NCBI GenBank assembly: GCA_015179045.1 | Contig: WHUZ01000026.1 | Span: forward strand, 310,001-374,000 | Length of the DNA: 64,000 nt | Source: Kalaharituber pfeilii | Taxonomy: Eukaryota; Ascomycota; Pezizomycetes; Pezizales; Pezizaceae | Direction of reading: 5' to 3' | Program-made: the position numbers and the translations under genes | Part shown: positions 46,078 to 55,985 of the stretch, piece by piece | Layout: every line of letters starts with the position of its first letter | Position numbering within the stretch: the stretch's first letter is position 1 | The notes under the pieces: generated by a model | Database searches by the model: none | Told to the model about the DNA's origin: nothing | Seen by the model: only the letters and a program-made list of their open reading frames with translations

Positions 46078-47157
46078 TTAGCTGCCGTAGTGCAGCGTTG
46101 TTAACCGCCAGATTTGACCAAGAACACTATCCGCGAAGGTCGATGTGCCTTGCCTCGCCACAGGAGACTTGATTGCTTCGAGCTCCGTAGGGGTGAGCCC
46201 CGGGATTGTGATCCACCGGGAGTGGATGCTAGCTGCTATTACACAGCAAAAGCATGGAAAAGGAGTGATCAACTCGGGTAAAAACATATAAAGGAAAGGT
46301 GCGAACAAGGCAAAAGGGAACATGGATCGTTGTATTTTCCTGACAGCCGATTGCTGATGGTAGATCAAGTTCCTGTATGACGGGGGAGGACGTCGGCTGC
46401 AAGCGTCGACCTCAAAATATTCATCCACTAGACGCTGCACAGTCGCGCCGAGAAACTCCAGTACTTTTCTGTCCATCGTCTCAAATATTTCGCCGAAGGT
46501 GTTGCCAGTACTCCGGATAGGTTGAGTGTTGTAGGCCTCATTCGCCAACTGATCTGCCCCCTTGTTTGAACGTTTCGGTCGTAGCCAGAATCTTACAAGA
46601 ATGTGGGACTTTTCCCGCAGAGAATGAACTGCCTCATCCAACATGAGATACAGAGCGGTATTATTCACAGTCTTTCCTTTGGCATTCCGATACTTGTTGT
46701 CCCTCCATTTCACGATTAATGTGGTCATTCCGGAATACACGGAATTGGAATCAGTTGCTATGACCAAGGTGCGTTCGCGACGGTTGCTCCCCAACGCCTG
46801 TCTTGGCTGTAATTCCAACAGTCGTTTAGAACCCTCCTCAATTGCCCTGAAAGCAGCCCAAAGCTCCGAAGCTTCCTTGCTCTTCGGCAGAGCTTCCGGG
46901 AGAAACTCCGCGACATTGTATGATGAGCCTTCTTGAAACCATACGCCGATAGTAGCATGCGGGGAGACACTACCATTGTCTCGACAAGATCCGATACAGT
47001 GCACAATCAGCTCGTCCTGGTCGGTGATGCGGAGACCAACATGTTCATTGCTGTAGATTTGACCATCTGGAGAATGGAATTCGAGGGACGCTGGATATTT
47101 GCAAATCGCACACTCCGACTGTGTCAACTTCGGATCCTTGCAGTGCATTTTCTGCAA
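46078..47157 (-). CDS. RNase H-fold protein (Rnh1-like), first catalytic Asp replaced
   Basis: This is a single-exon frame of 359 residues. Residues about 50-235 match the type 1 RNase H layout. A first strand HCIGSCRDNG is followed by ATIGVWFQEGSSYNVAEFLP. The second-acid helix follows (ASELWAAFRAIEEG, Glu present), then VIATDSNSVYSGM (Asp present) and the last acid in ADQLANEAYN. Fungal relatives normally have Asp-Gly in the first strand; here it is Ile-Gly (codon ATC), so one of four metal-binding acids is missing. An N-terminal CAICKYP pair of cysteines precedes the domain. The C-terminal 120 residues contain a hydrophobic FALFAPFLYMFLPELITPF stretch. Unlike the LINE RNase H relics, the frame is complete and no reverse transcriptase sequence is next to it, so it is more likely a host gene. 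Cleavage of RNA in RNA-DNA hybrids is the family activity; activity of this copy is doubtful. Confidence 0.75.
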   Translation of the reverse strand: MQKMHCKDPKLTQSECAICKYPASLEFHSPDGQIYSNEHVGLRITDQDELIVHCIGSCRDNGSVSPHATIGVWFQEGSSYNVAEFLPEALPKSKEASELWAAFRAIEEGSKRLLELQPRQALGSNRRERTLVIATDSNSVYSGMTTLIVKWRDNKYRNAKGKTVNNTALYLMLDEAVHSLREKSHILVRFWLRPKRSNKGADQLANEAYNTQPIRSTGNTFGEIFETMDRKVLEFLGATVQRLVDEYFEVDACSRRPPPSYRNLIYHQQSAVRKIQRSMFPFALFAPFLYMFLPELITPFPCFCCVIAASIHSRWITIPGLTPTELEAIKSPVARQGTSTFADSVLGQIWRLTTLHYGS

Positions 47158-47867
47158 TGGAAGATGTCAGCTGCCCTCTGAGGCGACTAACTGGAGGGGA
47201 ATGATTAAGCTGCCCGAACAAGTGCTGCTGGCGACGATATTGATGTGAAGTGAACCGACCCTCCTACCTTCTGTGGTAACCGTAATTGATGTATAAACAC
47301 AACTAGGAACTTAGAAGAATCTTAAGCCGTAAGGCCCCCCATTGCAGGCAGCAACCCAGTAATGATCCGCGCTGCCGGTAATCAGGGGGAACACCTACAG
47401 ACGCTGAGTTGAGATGTGCTCTACCAGTACCATTGGGCAACGATGTGCATACCGGTAACGCTGGGCACCTTGGCGCCCGTTTTGCACCCAGGCATATCTC
47501 ACAGAATATATCTCTGATATGTGCAATGAATTCCTTATAGACTATATTGACTGTGCTGTTTCTGATTATGAAGAGAAAAGGTCAAAATGCTACACCTATA
47601 GCATCTACAGTTGCATCACCTCTGTACCTTATGAACTAACCCCCTCCAGTATCCACTAGCAAATATTCACTCTCTGCAACACTCCGCTGCTCATGCAATA
47701 GTGGGAATAGTACTTACTACCAGTGCTATATTATAATATATGATTACTAAAAGCTTAAGATCTGCAACGTTTCACTGTATGTTCCTGAACCAGGGCATTG
47801 CGCATAACCCAGATATTGCGCATTTTTTGGATGCTACAACAAAAATTTCTTGTGAGTGCAAATAGCG
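47158..47867. other. Intergenic, nothing recognised
   Basis: Upstream flank of the RNase H-fold gene; no motif-bearing frame or repeat was recognised. Confidence 0.4.
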
Positions 47868-48062
47868 CCAAAATTGAAGCCAGAGCATGGTAGAATATAT
47901 GGACGTATTTTCCGCATATTCTTTAAGCCAATTTTTAGGTTATGAGTAGTGACCTATTTGGTGTACGCCAAATCCTATGCTAAGACATACTCTGAGCTGC
48001 CAAGTGTCAATGATGCTTCTTGAGACCTTATTCATCCTGATGTACACTCTATTACCTACGAA
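47868..48062. repeat. Dispersed repeat S, copy 1
   Basis: It aligns with 55795-55985 (shared 'aagccagagcatgg..gaatat', 'gagt.gtgac.tatt', 'atgct..ga' blocks). Class unknown. It lies directly before a pogo transposase relic. Confidence 0.5.
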
Positions 48063-48229
48063 ATCCCAAACTTGTTGAGCAGGGATTGAACGTGGTACCT
48101 CTAAGTGAAACGGAGTTTATGGGTTGTTTGGCTGTGACACAGTTAGGGGCACTTGTCCTCGGTGGCATGAGTTCTGGTGCGCAAGATTGCAATCGACAGC
48201 AGTTATGCCATACCGATAGCTACATACTA

Positions 48230-48546
48230 TCAACAAGGAGATGTTCTATACCATATTTAAGCGAGCTAAAGACAAGGCCTACACCCGTCGAACACTCAAA
48301 ATGCCTTCCGTGCCACTGGTCTCACACCATTTAATGCTAATAAGGTATACCGAGACTTGAACCTTACATCTCCTCAAGCGATTTCTCCGCCTCCGTCATC
48401 TACAGGTATACCTAAGATGCCTAGAACTCTTTGGAGATATGCAAAAACAAGTTATTCATCAGACAGACTTCAATCCTTCAATATCGCTGCACTTAGACAC
48501 TTTTCTCATGCAGCTGAGAGTGCTGTGGATGAACGAGATGTAGCTC
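48230..48546 (+). pseudogene. Pogo/Fot1-type transposase C-terminus, cut by LINE insertion
   Basis: Across two frames it reads TIFKRAKDKAYTRRTLK, then ATGLTPFNANKVYRDLNLTS and PQAISPPPSSTGIPK. This is the end of a pogo-like DDE transposase, where AFRATGL-PFNP-VL-L is the hallmark. It is interrupted at 48547 by the poly(T) start of a minus-strand LINE. The catalytic part is not visible upstream. Confidence 0.65.
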
Positions 48547-48943
48547 TTTTTTTTTTTTATATCATCACTCGCATGCCGCCCAGTGGGCTATGGCGAGAAA
48601 TCTACATAGGAGGCTAAGGACAAAACGATACTGGTCAAAGATAAATGCTATGCATGCGACAGGAACAACAAGCTACCCACAGCCCCCTACCCATCTCGTC
48701 ATTTCCAAGAAAACGTCCCCTTCTCCTTCCTTCGGCGTCGGTGGCCTCTCCAGCTTCTCCTTAGCGCCTGGCCATCTCTCGGACGCAATAAAGTGGGTCA
48801 AGGGACACAAGGGGATACCGGGGAACGTGGAGGGGGACAAAGCAGCCAAAATTGGCACATGCCTACAATACCAGGACGAGATAGTCACGGAACCCGGAAT
48901 GCGACAATCGGCAAAGGCACGCAGAGCGGAGGAGAGGAACCGC

Positions 48944-48945
<2 letters not shown>

Positions 48946-48977
<32 letters not shown>

Positions 48978-50232
48978 ATAACCCCGCTTGTAGCACTAAG
49001 CCATGGCAGGGTCCCTGGGCAAGCCCTCATAGCCCGGAGACAGGCTAAACTAACTCTCTACATACGTGGCCCCCACGCGCCGTCGCCCCCGCTCTCCTAG
49101 CTTCTAGAACTTGACCCCGCATTCTCCTACCTTCTAGAACTTGACCCCAGCGAAGAAATTCTCCAAAACGTCATACTCCTCCCCATTCTCCGCCTTTCTC
49201 TTCCAATTCTTTTCCATGTCGCCCCACCTCTCAAAGCCTTCTGGACGGTTCTTCTGGTTTCTGCATCGGAAAGCGAGGTGCCCCCCGGTTTGCACCTCCC
49301 CGCACCTGCACTTATCCGACTCAGCCGCCCCTATCCTCTTCAACCACACTGCACACCTCCCTCTCTCCAGGCGCAAGGCAGTGAAATTGGATACTGCTAT
49401 CCTATTCCACTCCATGACCTTTCCTCCTCCAAAGCCCTCCACTTCTCTCTTCTCCTTCCTCCACGCCTTCACCCTCTGGCGCACCTCGCTTCCGGTGGCC
49501 ACCTCCTTTCCCTGCATCACCGTCCCCTTCTTTGCCCACTCATCCGCCTTCTCGTTGCCTGCGATTCCGATATGAGCTTTTACCCACAACAGTTTCGCAT
49601 CCCCCCCCTTCTTCTTTCTCCTCGCCACTGCATTCACCACCCTTCTCACATCCTCCGTCTTTCCCTTTCCCTCCCTGCCTGCCTTCTGAATCGCCATGAC
49701 AGCAGCTTCAGAATCTAAGCAAACCAGGACCGGTACCTCTCCCGGTACACTCTCCAGCGCCCTTCTCACCCCTCTTACCTCCCCGTCAAAAACCGTCGCC
49801 GTTCTCCCTACTACCTCCGCCACCACCGCTGATCTCCCCCACACCCCCGCCCCCACCTTGCTGTCCTCGACCTTACTACCATCCGAGAAGAGAACCGCTC
49901 TCCCTCTTCCGGCTTCCTCAACCGAGGTCTCCCACTCTTCTCTCCCTCCCCCCTTTCTACCTAGCCTCTCTGCGCACTCCACTTTCACCTTCTCACACTC
50001 TCCTCCCCATGAGATCTCCTCGCCCTCCTCCGAGAACCTTGACCACTGCCCCTGCCAGCGGTCCAAAACGCTTTCATATCCATCCCCCTCTTCCAGGGCC
50101 CACTGCACCCCCCAGTCCTTCCAGTTCCTCGTCCCCTCCTCCTTCTCCTCATTCCCTCTCCTGAAATCTCCTGTGCATAGTTCTGCAAGCTCTGATGGTA
50201 CCTCCACTTCCCGAACCATCGCCCTTGCCTGT
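48946..50232 (-). mobile_element. Young 5'-truncated K-family LINE
   Basis: This is the innermost insertion. It ends on minus with the K hairpin (CCCTGC/GCGGGG), 'gttatgtgattt' and poly(A). A perfect 15-bp duplication GGAGAGGAACCGCCT flanks it (48931-48945 and 50233-50247); the last T overlaps the T-run. The intact coding frame inside (listed separately) and perfect flanks mark it as the most recent of the three nested LINEs. Confidence 0.92.
49134..50219 (-). CDS. LINE ORF2 C-terminal part: RNase H and zinc finger (5'-truncated)
   Basis: This is an open frame of 361 residues on minus, cut at its start by retrotransposition (the element ends at 50232), so the first ATG is not a true start. 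An RNase H domain covers about residues 105-245. All four acids are present: Asp in VLFSDGSKVED, Glu in TVFDGEVRGVR, Asp in VLVCLDSEAAV, Asp in HIGIAGNEKADEWAKKG. A Cys/His finger follows (CRCGEVQTGGHLAFRC). Family members use it after reverse transcriptase and endonuclease domains, which are absent here. There are no stops in over 1 kb, so the insertion is recent. It differs in sequence from the H-family LINE fragments around it. Confidence 0.88.
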   Translation of the reverse strand: MVREVEVPSELAELCTGDFRRGNEEKEEGTRNWKDWGVQWALEEGDGYESVLDRWQGQWSRFSEEGEEISWGGECEKVKVECAERLGRKGGGREEWETSVEEAGRGRAVLFSDGSKVEDSKVGAGVWGRSAVVAEVVGRTATVFDGEVRGVRRALESVPGEVPVLVCLDSEAAVMAIQKAGREGKGKTEDVRRVVNAVARRKKKGGDAKLLWVKAHIGIAGNEKADEWAKKGTVMQGKEVATGSEVRQRVKAWRKEKREVEGFGGGKVMEWNRIAVSNFTALRLERGRCAVWLKRIGAAESDKCRCGEVQTGGHLAFRCRNQKNRPEGFERWGDMEKNWKRKAENGEEYDVLENFFAGVKF

Positions 50233-50572
50233 GGAGAGGAACCGCCTGGGGCTGGGCTACAGACCCCTCCAGAGACTTGGGCACCACGTGGGCACCCTCG
50301 CCGGACTGTTAGGCGGCAAGGGTCTACGAGCTTGGAAATTTAGGATAGGCAAAACTGACGGGCAGGAGTGCCGATGGTGTGGAGAGCATGAGGAGAAGCG
50401 AAGGGGACAGGGACCCGCTAGTGACACTGATTGGGTGGATGGAAGAGTGACCCCAAGGAGACGAATGCAATCAGCGTTCGGAAGGCTTTTATTTTCCTAT
50501 GCTAATCATTTTTCCATTTCTTTTCTATGTACTTAATATAGCGGTAGCTCATAGGGCGGCACGCGACTAATG

Positions 50573-50612
<40 letters not shown>

Positions 50613-50735
50613 CACCTCTACCTTGCACTTCCCCCAAATATGCTTTCTCGTTTCCTCTTCTCTGCCACACCCGCGACATTCCGGCCCGTCCTCCATGCCT
50701 ATCGTCGCACGCCCCGGGAGTCCAGAAGACAACTA

Positions 50736-51339
50736 GCGTGGGTGCATGAACACCCATACTTGTCAGGCCAAAACAAAAGAAAGGAAGCAAAAATAAAAAG
50801 CGAGTAGGTTCCAAGTCCCAATTGATTGCCACTAATAATTCCCAAATGATCGTCGCTGGAACCAGGACATACATTTTATAGGCCACCTTCCCCTCCAACT
50901 GAGCCTGTACATACATATCTCGCTTCTTAAACATAATTTTCTTTGTTTACTTTTAAGATGCTGGATGACCTCGTTCACCAGCTCGGAATCGACTTAGGGG
51001 CCTGACTTCTGCACCTTTCCATGGCACTTGTTGATACTCCATCACTAGCATTCTATGTCGACTAAGGCATAGAGCACTGCACAGAAGTCGATGCCTCTCT
51101 CCTCTCATCCCCCACCCCAAGCACACCACGTTATAGATCAGTTCGAAAAGTTAACAACTCCACGGCCTCTTGAACCCCTCCCCCCATCATCACCGCCTCT
51201 CAATCGCACCCCTCTTAGCAGCTGCAACAGCATCCTTCAACTCCCCCACCACGTTTCGATTGCACCCCCCGCACCACAACCGCCGCCACTACGGTACTAC
51301 CACTTTTCAATCGCACTCCACCAGCCCAACTGAGTGGAA
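50736..51339. other. Unassigned, low-complexity Pro/Ser-rich frame at the end
   Basis: 51091-51333 can be read as a Pro/His/Ser-rich frame from C-rich DNA. No motif was recognised. Confidence 0.4.
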
Positions 51340-51690
51340 TATGACTACTTTGCTCTGTGCACTATATAAAGGGAGAACAGCAATTGCAAGACTCTTGATT
51401 GAGAATGGGACAGATCTTTTTGCACGTGATCTCAACAGGTGGACAGCGGTACATTGCGCAGTTTAGGGGGTGGATGCCAAAATATTGACAGAAATCCTGG
51501 AGCTAGGAGCGTCAAAGCTCATCAATGAGGGTGATTGGAGAGGCAATGTCCCACTCCGCTTCACCATCAACTCTCTCTTACTAAGATATTGATTAAGCAT
51601 GGTGCATCTCCAAACATTCAGAATGATATCGGAGAAGCCCCATATGGTATAGCGCTGCACTCCAGTTCTTGACAGGTGGCAATATATCTT
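51340..51690 (+). pseudogene. Ankyrin-repeat protein fragment
   Basis: Across frames it reads TLLCALYKGRTAIARLLIEN, GTDLFARDLNRWTAVHCAV, then after a stop AKILTEILELGASKLINEGD, and after a frameshift TKILIKHGASPNIQNDIGEA. These are three to four ankyrin repeats, a protein-protein interaction fold. The stop at about 51462 and the frame change show decay. No start or upstream domain was seen. Confidence 0.7.
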
Positions 51691-51699
51691 TGGTCGCAA

Positions 51700-51999
51700 C
51701 TTTCACCTGAAGACCAGGCCTGGAAAAGACCTCCACCAGCGGAATGGTATAGATGATTCTCTAATAGGAGCCCTGGAGGATTGTTTTGTTTTTATGTTTA
51801 CATCTTGCTGTTTATTTTCCTTGGTGCTTGTATTACCAGACCCTCATGTTAGTCTCGTGCCCACCCTTATATATCCTCTTTTTTCTTTTTTTTGTTCTTT
51901 TCACGGTGTGCTTGTTTTTTTGTCATGGTTTCTTTCCTAAGATGATACTCTGTACAGTAGTATATATGGACATGACTGGTTTCCCACTAGCAACATTAA
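51700..51999. other. T-rich stretch, nothing recognised
   Basis: The hydrophobic open frame 51786-52010 is a by-product of T-rich DNA. Confidence 0.4.
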
Positions 52000-53500
52000 T
52001 TTACCGATAGCATTTCCTGGAGGGGTAGGGCAGCCTCATGGGTTCTTTGGAGCAGAATAAAGGGAATAGCTTTAATAGCACACCGTTGGATCCTGACAAG
52101 ATCTGATTGCAACGGGCTGCCTACGTGCAGAATCCTCATCATCATTTTCATTCTCATCATCCACTTCATCTTTATCCCCCTCTTCCTCTGCTTCTTTTTC
52201 ATTATTATTACGTTGATGTATACCATCTAAATTTTCCTCATCTTGATCATCTTCCCGGTAATCATCATCTGAGTCCACTGTAACATAACCTTGCGCTCTA
52301 TTAATATTAGTATTATAGTACTACTATTTTAGATATATACTTACAATCGACCCATCCTCGTTGCCATTCGATTTTTCCATCCTTTTCTGTGGGCACTGGA
52401 ACCCGGATTGAGTCGCCTACCCCTTCTTGCCCAAGGTATAGAACTGGCCCTCACCAATGAACACCCCCTCGCGCTAGAGCCTTCTTTAACTCTTTACAAG
52501 ATTCCCTCCCATGCATACTCCCATCCCAATAGTACTCCCGGATATTTACTTTGTTTGCCGTGGGCGGATAATCGCGATTGCCATATTGCGCGGGCGAATA
52601 ATACGGCTTAGCAGTGGGCTATAGGGCCTTTATCTGTGTGATTTGTTCTTTGATTTGCCGCTGTGCTTCTGCTTAGATAAAGCTTAAGCTCTTTTATCAC
52701 TTTCGAGATCTCATCAACCTCCTTGTCCTTACCCACGATTCCGGAAGTTGCCTTGCTAGTTTCGGACTACGAATGCGATTGCGGTTATGGTAGCGGTAGC
52801 GGTTGTGGTAGTGGTAGTGGCTGAAGATACGTTCTGGAACCGTTCCAAGCTTCAACCTTGACCAGGCGTTTAACCTTCCACAACTTCTTTATCTGCGAGT
52901 CATCTTTGGTGCATAGCCCCAATGCCTCCTTCAACGTTGCCCAAACCTCCTTCGTTGTGGTTGTATCCTCAATATCAATTTCACACTTCTTACATAACTT
53001 ATTACATAGCTTATCGGAAAACGCCTGCAGGAAGAGAAAGACTCAGGTACGCTCACTGATAATTCCTTTTGCAACCAGCTGATCTGCCCTCTCTGCGAAA
53101 TCGAATATCAAAGCTTGGAATTGCGAAGGTGTTGTGCCTAAGGTGTCATGCATTGTGCGAGCGATAGATTGGAGGTATGCTTCAGTATACTTGCGCGGTT
53201 CTATATCGTCTTCCTTAAATTCCTCAAGAAACTCGTCCTTGAACTCGTTCCAGCTGGTAATCTACTTAAAGTGACTCATAGTTTTGATGTACTTGCTAAC
53301 AATCCTGTCACAGTATAGCGGAAGCTTCTTTATGCGGTGTTCGTCAGTCCAATCAACAGTCAGATCCTCCCAGGTCGTTAGAAAGTCCGTTGCATTGTGG
53401 CCATCGAAGCGTGGGCACCAGGCTGGTGTGGAAGCGGGAAGAAATAGGTTGCAGATGCGTGAGTAACTGTAGGTTGAGCTGTCTGAACTGACCCTTGCAA
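52000..53500 (-). pseudogene. LTR retrotransposon gag relic (Gypsy-like, fungal type)
   Basis: Read on minus from about 53450: PRFDGHNATDFLTTWEDLTV, KKLPLYCDRIVSKYIKTM, then WNEFKDEFLEEFKEDDIEPR and YTEAYLQSIA. AFSDKLCNKLCKKCEI follows, then ATLKEALGLCTKDDSQIKKL. Farther down (about 52600-52350) comes CKELKKALARGGVHW and IRVPVPTEKDGKIEWQRGW. This order is that of the capsid and post-capsid part of fungal LTR retrotransposons. At least three stops or frame changes occur. No protease, reverse transcriptase or integrase follows, so pol is missing. An acidic Asp/Glu-rich frame ends it (52278-52072). Confidence 0.75.
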
Positions 53501-54121
53501 AACGGAAATGCCCTCAGCTATAGTTGCTATTGCCTTCTCAAGTGCTTGGATAGATAAACGAAGTTGCTGAGTCCAATGATCGATTACAGATAAACGGTCC
53601 TTTCTCCTGCTGAATGCGGGGTGCTAAGTATTATTTCGAGCGAGGATGAGGGCGATCAGTGCAAGAGTACGGTGCGTGGAAATGCGAGGCAGTGCGAGGT
53701 TTCGCCCTGCAGCTTGGGATGTAGGATGAGGAATAAAGACTCTCTGAAGCCTATTCAATGCTCAGAACCCACTCCGTATAACCTCGCTTCGAATAGGTAA
53801 ATTGAAATTCTCTGGTGCCGGTTTTACTTTCAGTAAACTGTCCCTTTATACATGTACCAAAAAATGCGATGTTATTACTTCGGTATGCATCGTAGCCCTT
53901 TGCTATGCAAGGGGGGTAGAATGCTATACCTTATCTGCATATCATTGAATTACAAAAGGTGTATACATAGTGTGGCCATCAAATAACCTCCAATTATTCA
54001 GGTGCGCCTGTTGTATATTTTGCAATTTACCTCATGTTGCTAGCATGCCTGACGCCGAAGATATTGCATGTGGAAGTTGTATGAGGAGTGCCAAGAGTCG
54101 GTCACTAATAGGTAAGCGACA
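53501..54121. other. Likely leader/LTR remnant of the gag relic, then unassigned
   Basis: Upstream (minus sense) of the gag relic, repetitive pyrimidine/purine sequence could be leader or LTR, but no matching second copy was found in the window. Confidence 0.3.
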
Positions 54122-54941
54122 GTAAATCCTTACAGGTCAACCCCCTCCGCTTCTTCCCCCCCCCCTCACCCCCCCCCTCCCCTCCCTTACCCTCCCCCCC
54201 AGCAGCCGCAGCTAGTGCTACTGCCGAGGCGGGCCTCCTATCCACTGCACAATGGCTTTTAGAGCCTCTCTCAAGGAGTTTGTGTCTGTGGCAAATAGGA
54301 GGACACCATAAGATAATTGTAGATACGTGTTTATTAGGGTGGAAAGCAGGATCCTGCACATATGGTAGTGGTCAGCCAAAAATTTAGAAAAATGAATATG
54401 AAAGGGAAGCTTTGGAGCACTTTCGTACGTGGACTCGGACATGGTGAGAGCACAGTAGAATATAAAAATAAATAAAAGCCGAAAATCACAGATAATAAGA
54501 TGACTGGCCAAAGTTGAAGAGGGGGAGAAGAGGCGGGGAGGGACAGGCCAGGTGCATTTAAAGCCCCTATCTGTCTGAAAGGTTGATCGCAGTTTCCAGG
54601 TTCGGAAGTGTTCCCTGCCTCCAGGTCATCATGCAATATGCAGTTTTGAGGGGCTTCTTGTGCAGGTTCTGGTAGTTGCGTATGCATTTGGTAGCTTAAG
54701 TACTATGGCAATGGAAGTATGTACTGTAAAGTACCAGTGTTGGAAGTTGCGTAGTATAGCCTTTGGTTCAAGTAGCGCACACAGTTATTATATATTACTC
54801 ACGAAAGGGTAAGCACAAGGGATGCTTACAGATATCAGTAATAAAGTTCTGAGCTAAATCTCGGTTCCATGTTAATATTCTTTTTCTCTCGCAAAAATCG
54901 AGGGGCTCTGGTTGATGCAGTAGGAAGGTGTGCATAGCTAG
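54122..54941. repeat. Repeat family R, copy C (empty-site reference)
   Basis: It starts with 'taaatccttacaggtca', then C-runs, then the R body. It carries the uninterrupted form of the site where the solo LTR entered copy B ('agtagcgcacacagtta', about 54771-54787). The minus frames 54511-54218 and 54687-54334 encode the MSESTYESAPKLPF and LPEPAQEAPQ segments. They are in different frames here, so at least one copy has shifted. Confidence 0.8.
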
Positions 54942-55052
54942 AAATTGAATATGAAAGATTTGGAGAGGGTTTCGTACATAGATGCAGACATGGTTATAAC
55001 GCAGTGGAGGATAACAATAAACAGCGAAATGATTAATGATAATATAGCTGAC

Positions 55053-55373
55053 CGGGAGGTCATTGCGTACAGGGCGGTCCAGAATGTCGGTGGTGCGGTA
55101 TGGAAGAGGAGACATCAGAACATATCTGGTCCAGCTGTGAGATGTGGAAGAGAAGGTGGCCAAGGGGCAGGACGCAGTCAGAACGCCACCAGAGGGAAAG
55201 GAGGACGGGCTGGACCCACTGGCGGAACTCATAGGGTGGTTGTTCTCGTGCCCAGACTCTGGCGTGGGTAGAAATATGAGAGCCTAATTTCAAATTCAAT
55301 TTTTCTTTTATCTCTTATGTATTTAATCTCGCCCTAGCCCTCAGGGAGGTATGCGAGTAATGATATAAAAAAA
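55053..55373 (+). mobile_element. 5'-truncated H LINE 3' end in R copy D
   Basis: It starts 'cgggaggtcattgcg', encodes the CCHC finger (ECRWCGMEEETSEHIWSSCE, reading from about 55080), the C-terminus and the 3' UTR ('ttttatctcttatgtatttaatct'). It ends in the H hairpin (inner stem GCCC/GGGA) and A8. The duplication AGCTGAC lies at 55046-55052 and 55374-55380, and R copies C and E show the empty site. Confidence 0.85.
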
Positions 55374-55585
55374 AGCTGACGAGAGTTGAGGAGGGGGAGA
55401 AGAGAGAGGAGGAGGGACGGGCCAGTGCATTTAAAGCCTCAGTCTGCCTGAAAGCTTCATCGCAACTTCCAGGTTTGGAAGTGTACCCGCCATCATGCCA
55501 TATGCGGTACTGAGGGACTTCTTGTGCAGGTTGTGGTTGTTGCGTATGCATTGGGTAGCTCAACTACTACGGCAATGGAAGTATG

Positions 55586-55635
55586 TTTTTTTTCTTTTAT
55601 ATCATTATTCGTGTGCCGCCCTATGGGCTATGACG
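55586..55635 (-). mobile_element. Tail-only H insertion, 50 bp, in R copy D
   Basis: T-run, 'ttttatatcattatt' linker and reversed hairpin with the TCGT/ACGA outer stem. It splits the R block 'gaagtatgtaaagtacc', intact in copy B (38879) and copy E. The duplication is short (AGTATG and AGTATA). Confidence 0.8.
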
Positions 55636-55794
55636 AGTATAAAGTACCACAGTCGGAATTTGCGTTGTGTAGCCTTTGCTTCAAGTAGGGCATAGAGTGT
55701 TTCACCTAGAAACCGCCCATCACCTAGAAACCGCCCAAATTTACGGGACAATGGATAAAGCTCCTGTCAATGAGAATGGCTCTCATGTGGGCTC

Positions 55795-55985
55795 AAATTA
55801 AAGCCAGAGCATGGGGGAATATAGTAAATTATTTTCTGCACACTCTTTATGCCAACTTATAGCATATGAGTGGTGACATATTCTGGTATATATCCAGCCC
55901 TTATGTTAGACATGCTTTGAGTCGCCATGTGTGGAACAGCTTACCTGAAGTCTTATGTACTGATTATATACCCTACAGCCTATGC
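55795..55985. repeat. Dispersed repeat S, copy 2
   Basis: Aligns with 47868-48062. No coding sense was recognised. Confidence 0.5.

Larger units (their letters stand above)
48780..50609 (+). mobile_element. Plus-strand H LINE 3' end nested in the minus LINE
   Basis: It begins in the RNase H domain (AIKWVKGHKGIPGNVEGDKA) and is split by the K LINE at 48946-50232. It continues in frame with LGLGYRPLQRLGHHVGT, the finger start ECRWCGEHEEK, the 3' UTR, and the H hairpin (GCTC/GGGC inner stem with a T-G wobble) plus about 30 A. The flanks GGCCATCTCT (48770-48779) and GGCCACCTCT (50610-50619) match in 9 of 10. Confidence 0.78.
48547..50735 (-). mobile_element. Minus-strand H LINE 3' end, split by two later insertions
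   Basis: Left part 48547-48779: T-run, reversed H hairpin (loop ACT), then the minus-strand C-terminus ERPPTPKEGEGDVFLEMTRW. Right part about 50610-50735: the CCHC finger GPECRGCGREEETRKHIWG. The two parts join across the plus-strand insertion 48780-50609. Its truncated 5' end lies near 50735 but its own target duplication could not be fixed. Confidence 0.75.
54942..55700. repeat. Repeat family R, copy D, split by two H insertions
   Basis: It begins inside the unit ('gaatatgaaaga') directly after copy C and is split at 55052/55374 by an H LINE end and at 55585/55636 by an H tail. It ends near 55690 with 'cctttgcttcaagtagg'. Removing both insertions gives a stretch collinear with copies C and E. 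Confidence 0.75.

Noticed and set aside
49141..50343. Plus-strand Ser/Pro/Leu-rich frames of 144-215 residues
   Set aside because: They are antisense to the intact LINE RNase H frame on the minus strand.
50195..50536. A stand-alone 113-residue protein
   Set aside because: It is the continuation of the plus-strand LINE after the K insertion, ending in its 3' UTR.
55700..55740. Short tandem copy 'cacctagaaaccgccca' as a CRISPR-like repeat
   Set aside because: Only two adjacent copies with no spacers in a fungal context; a simple duplication.
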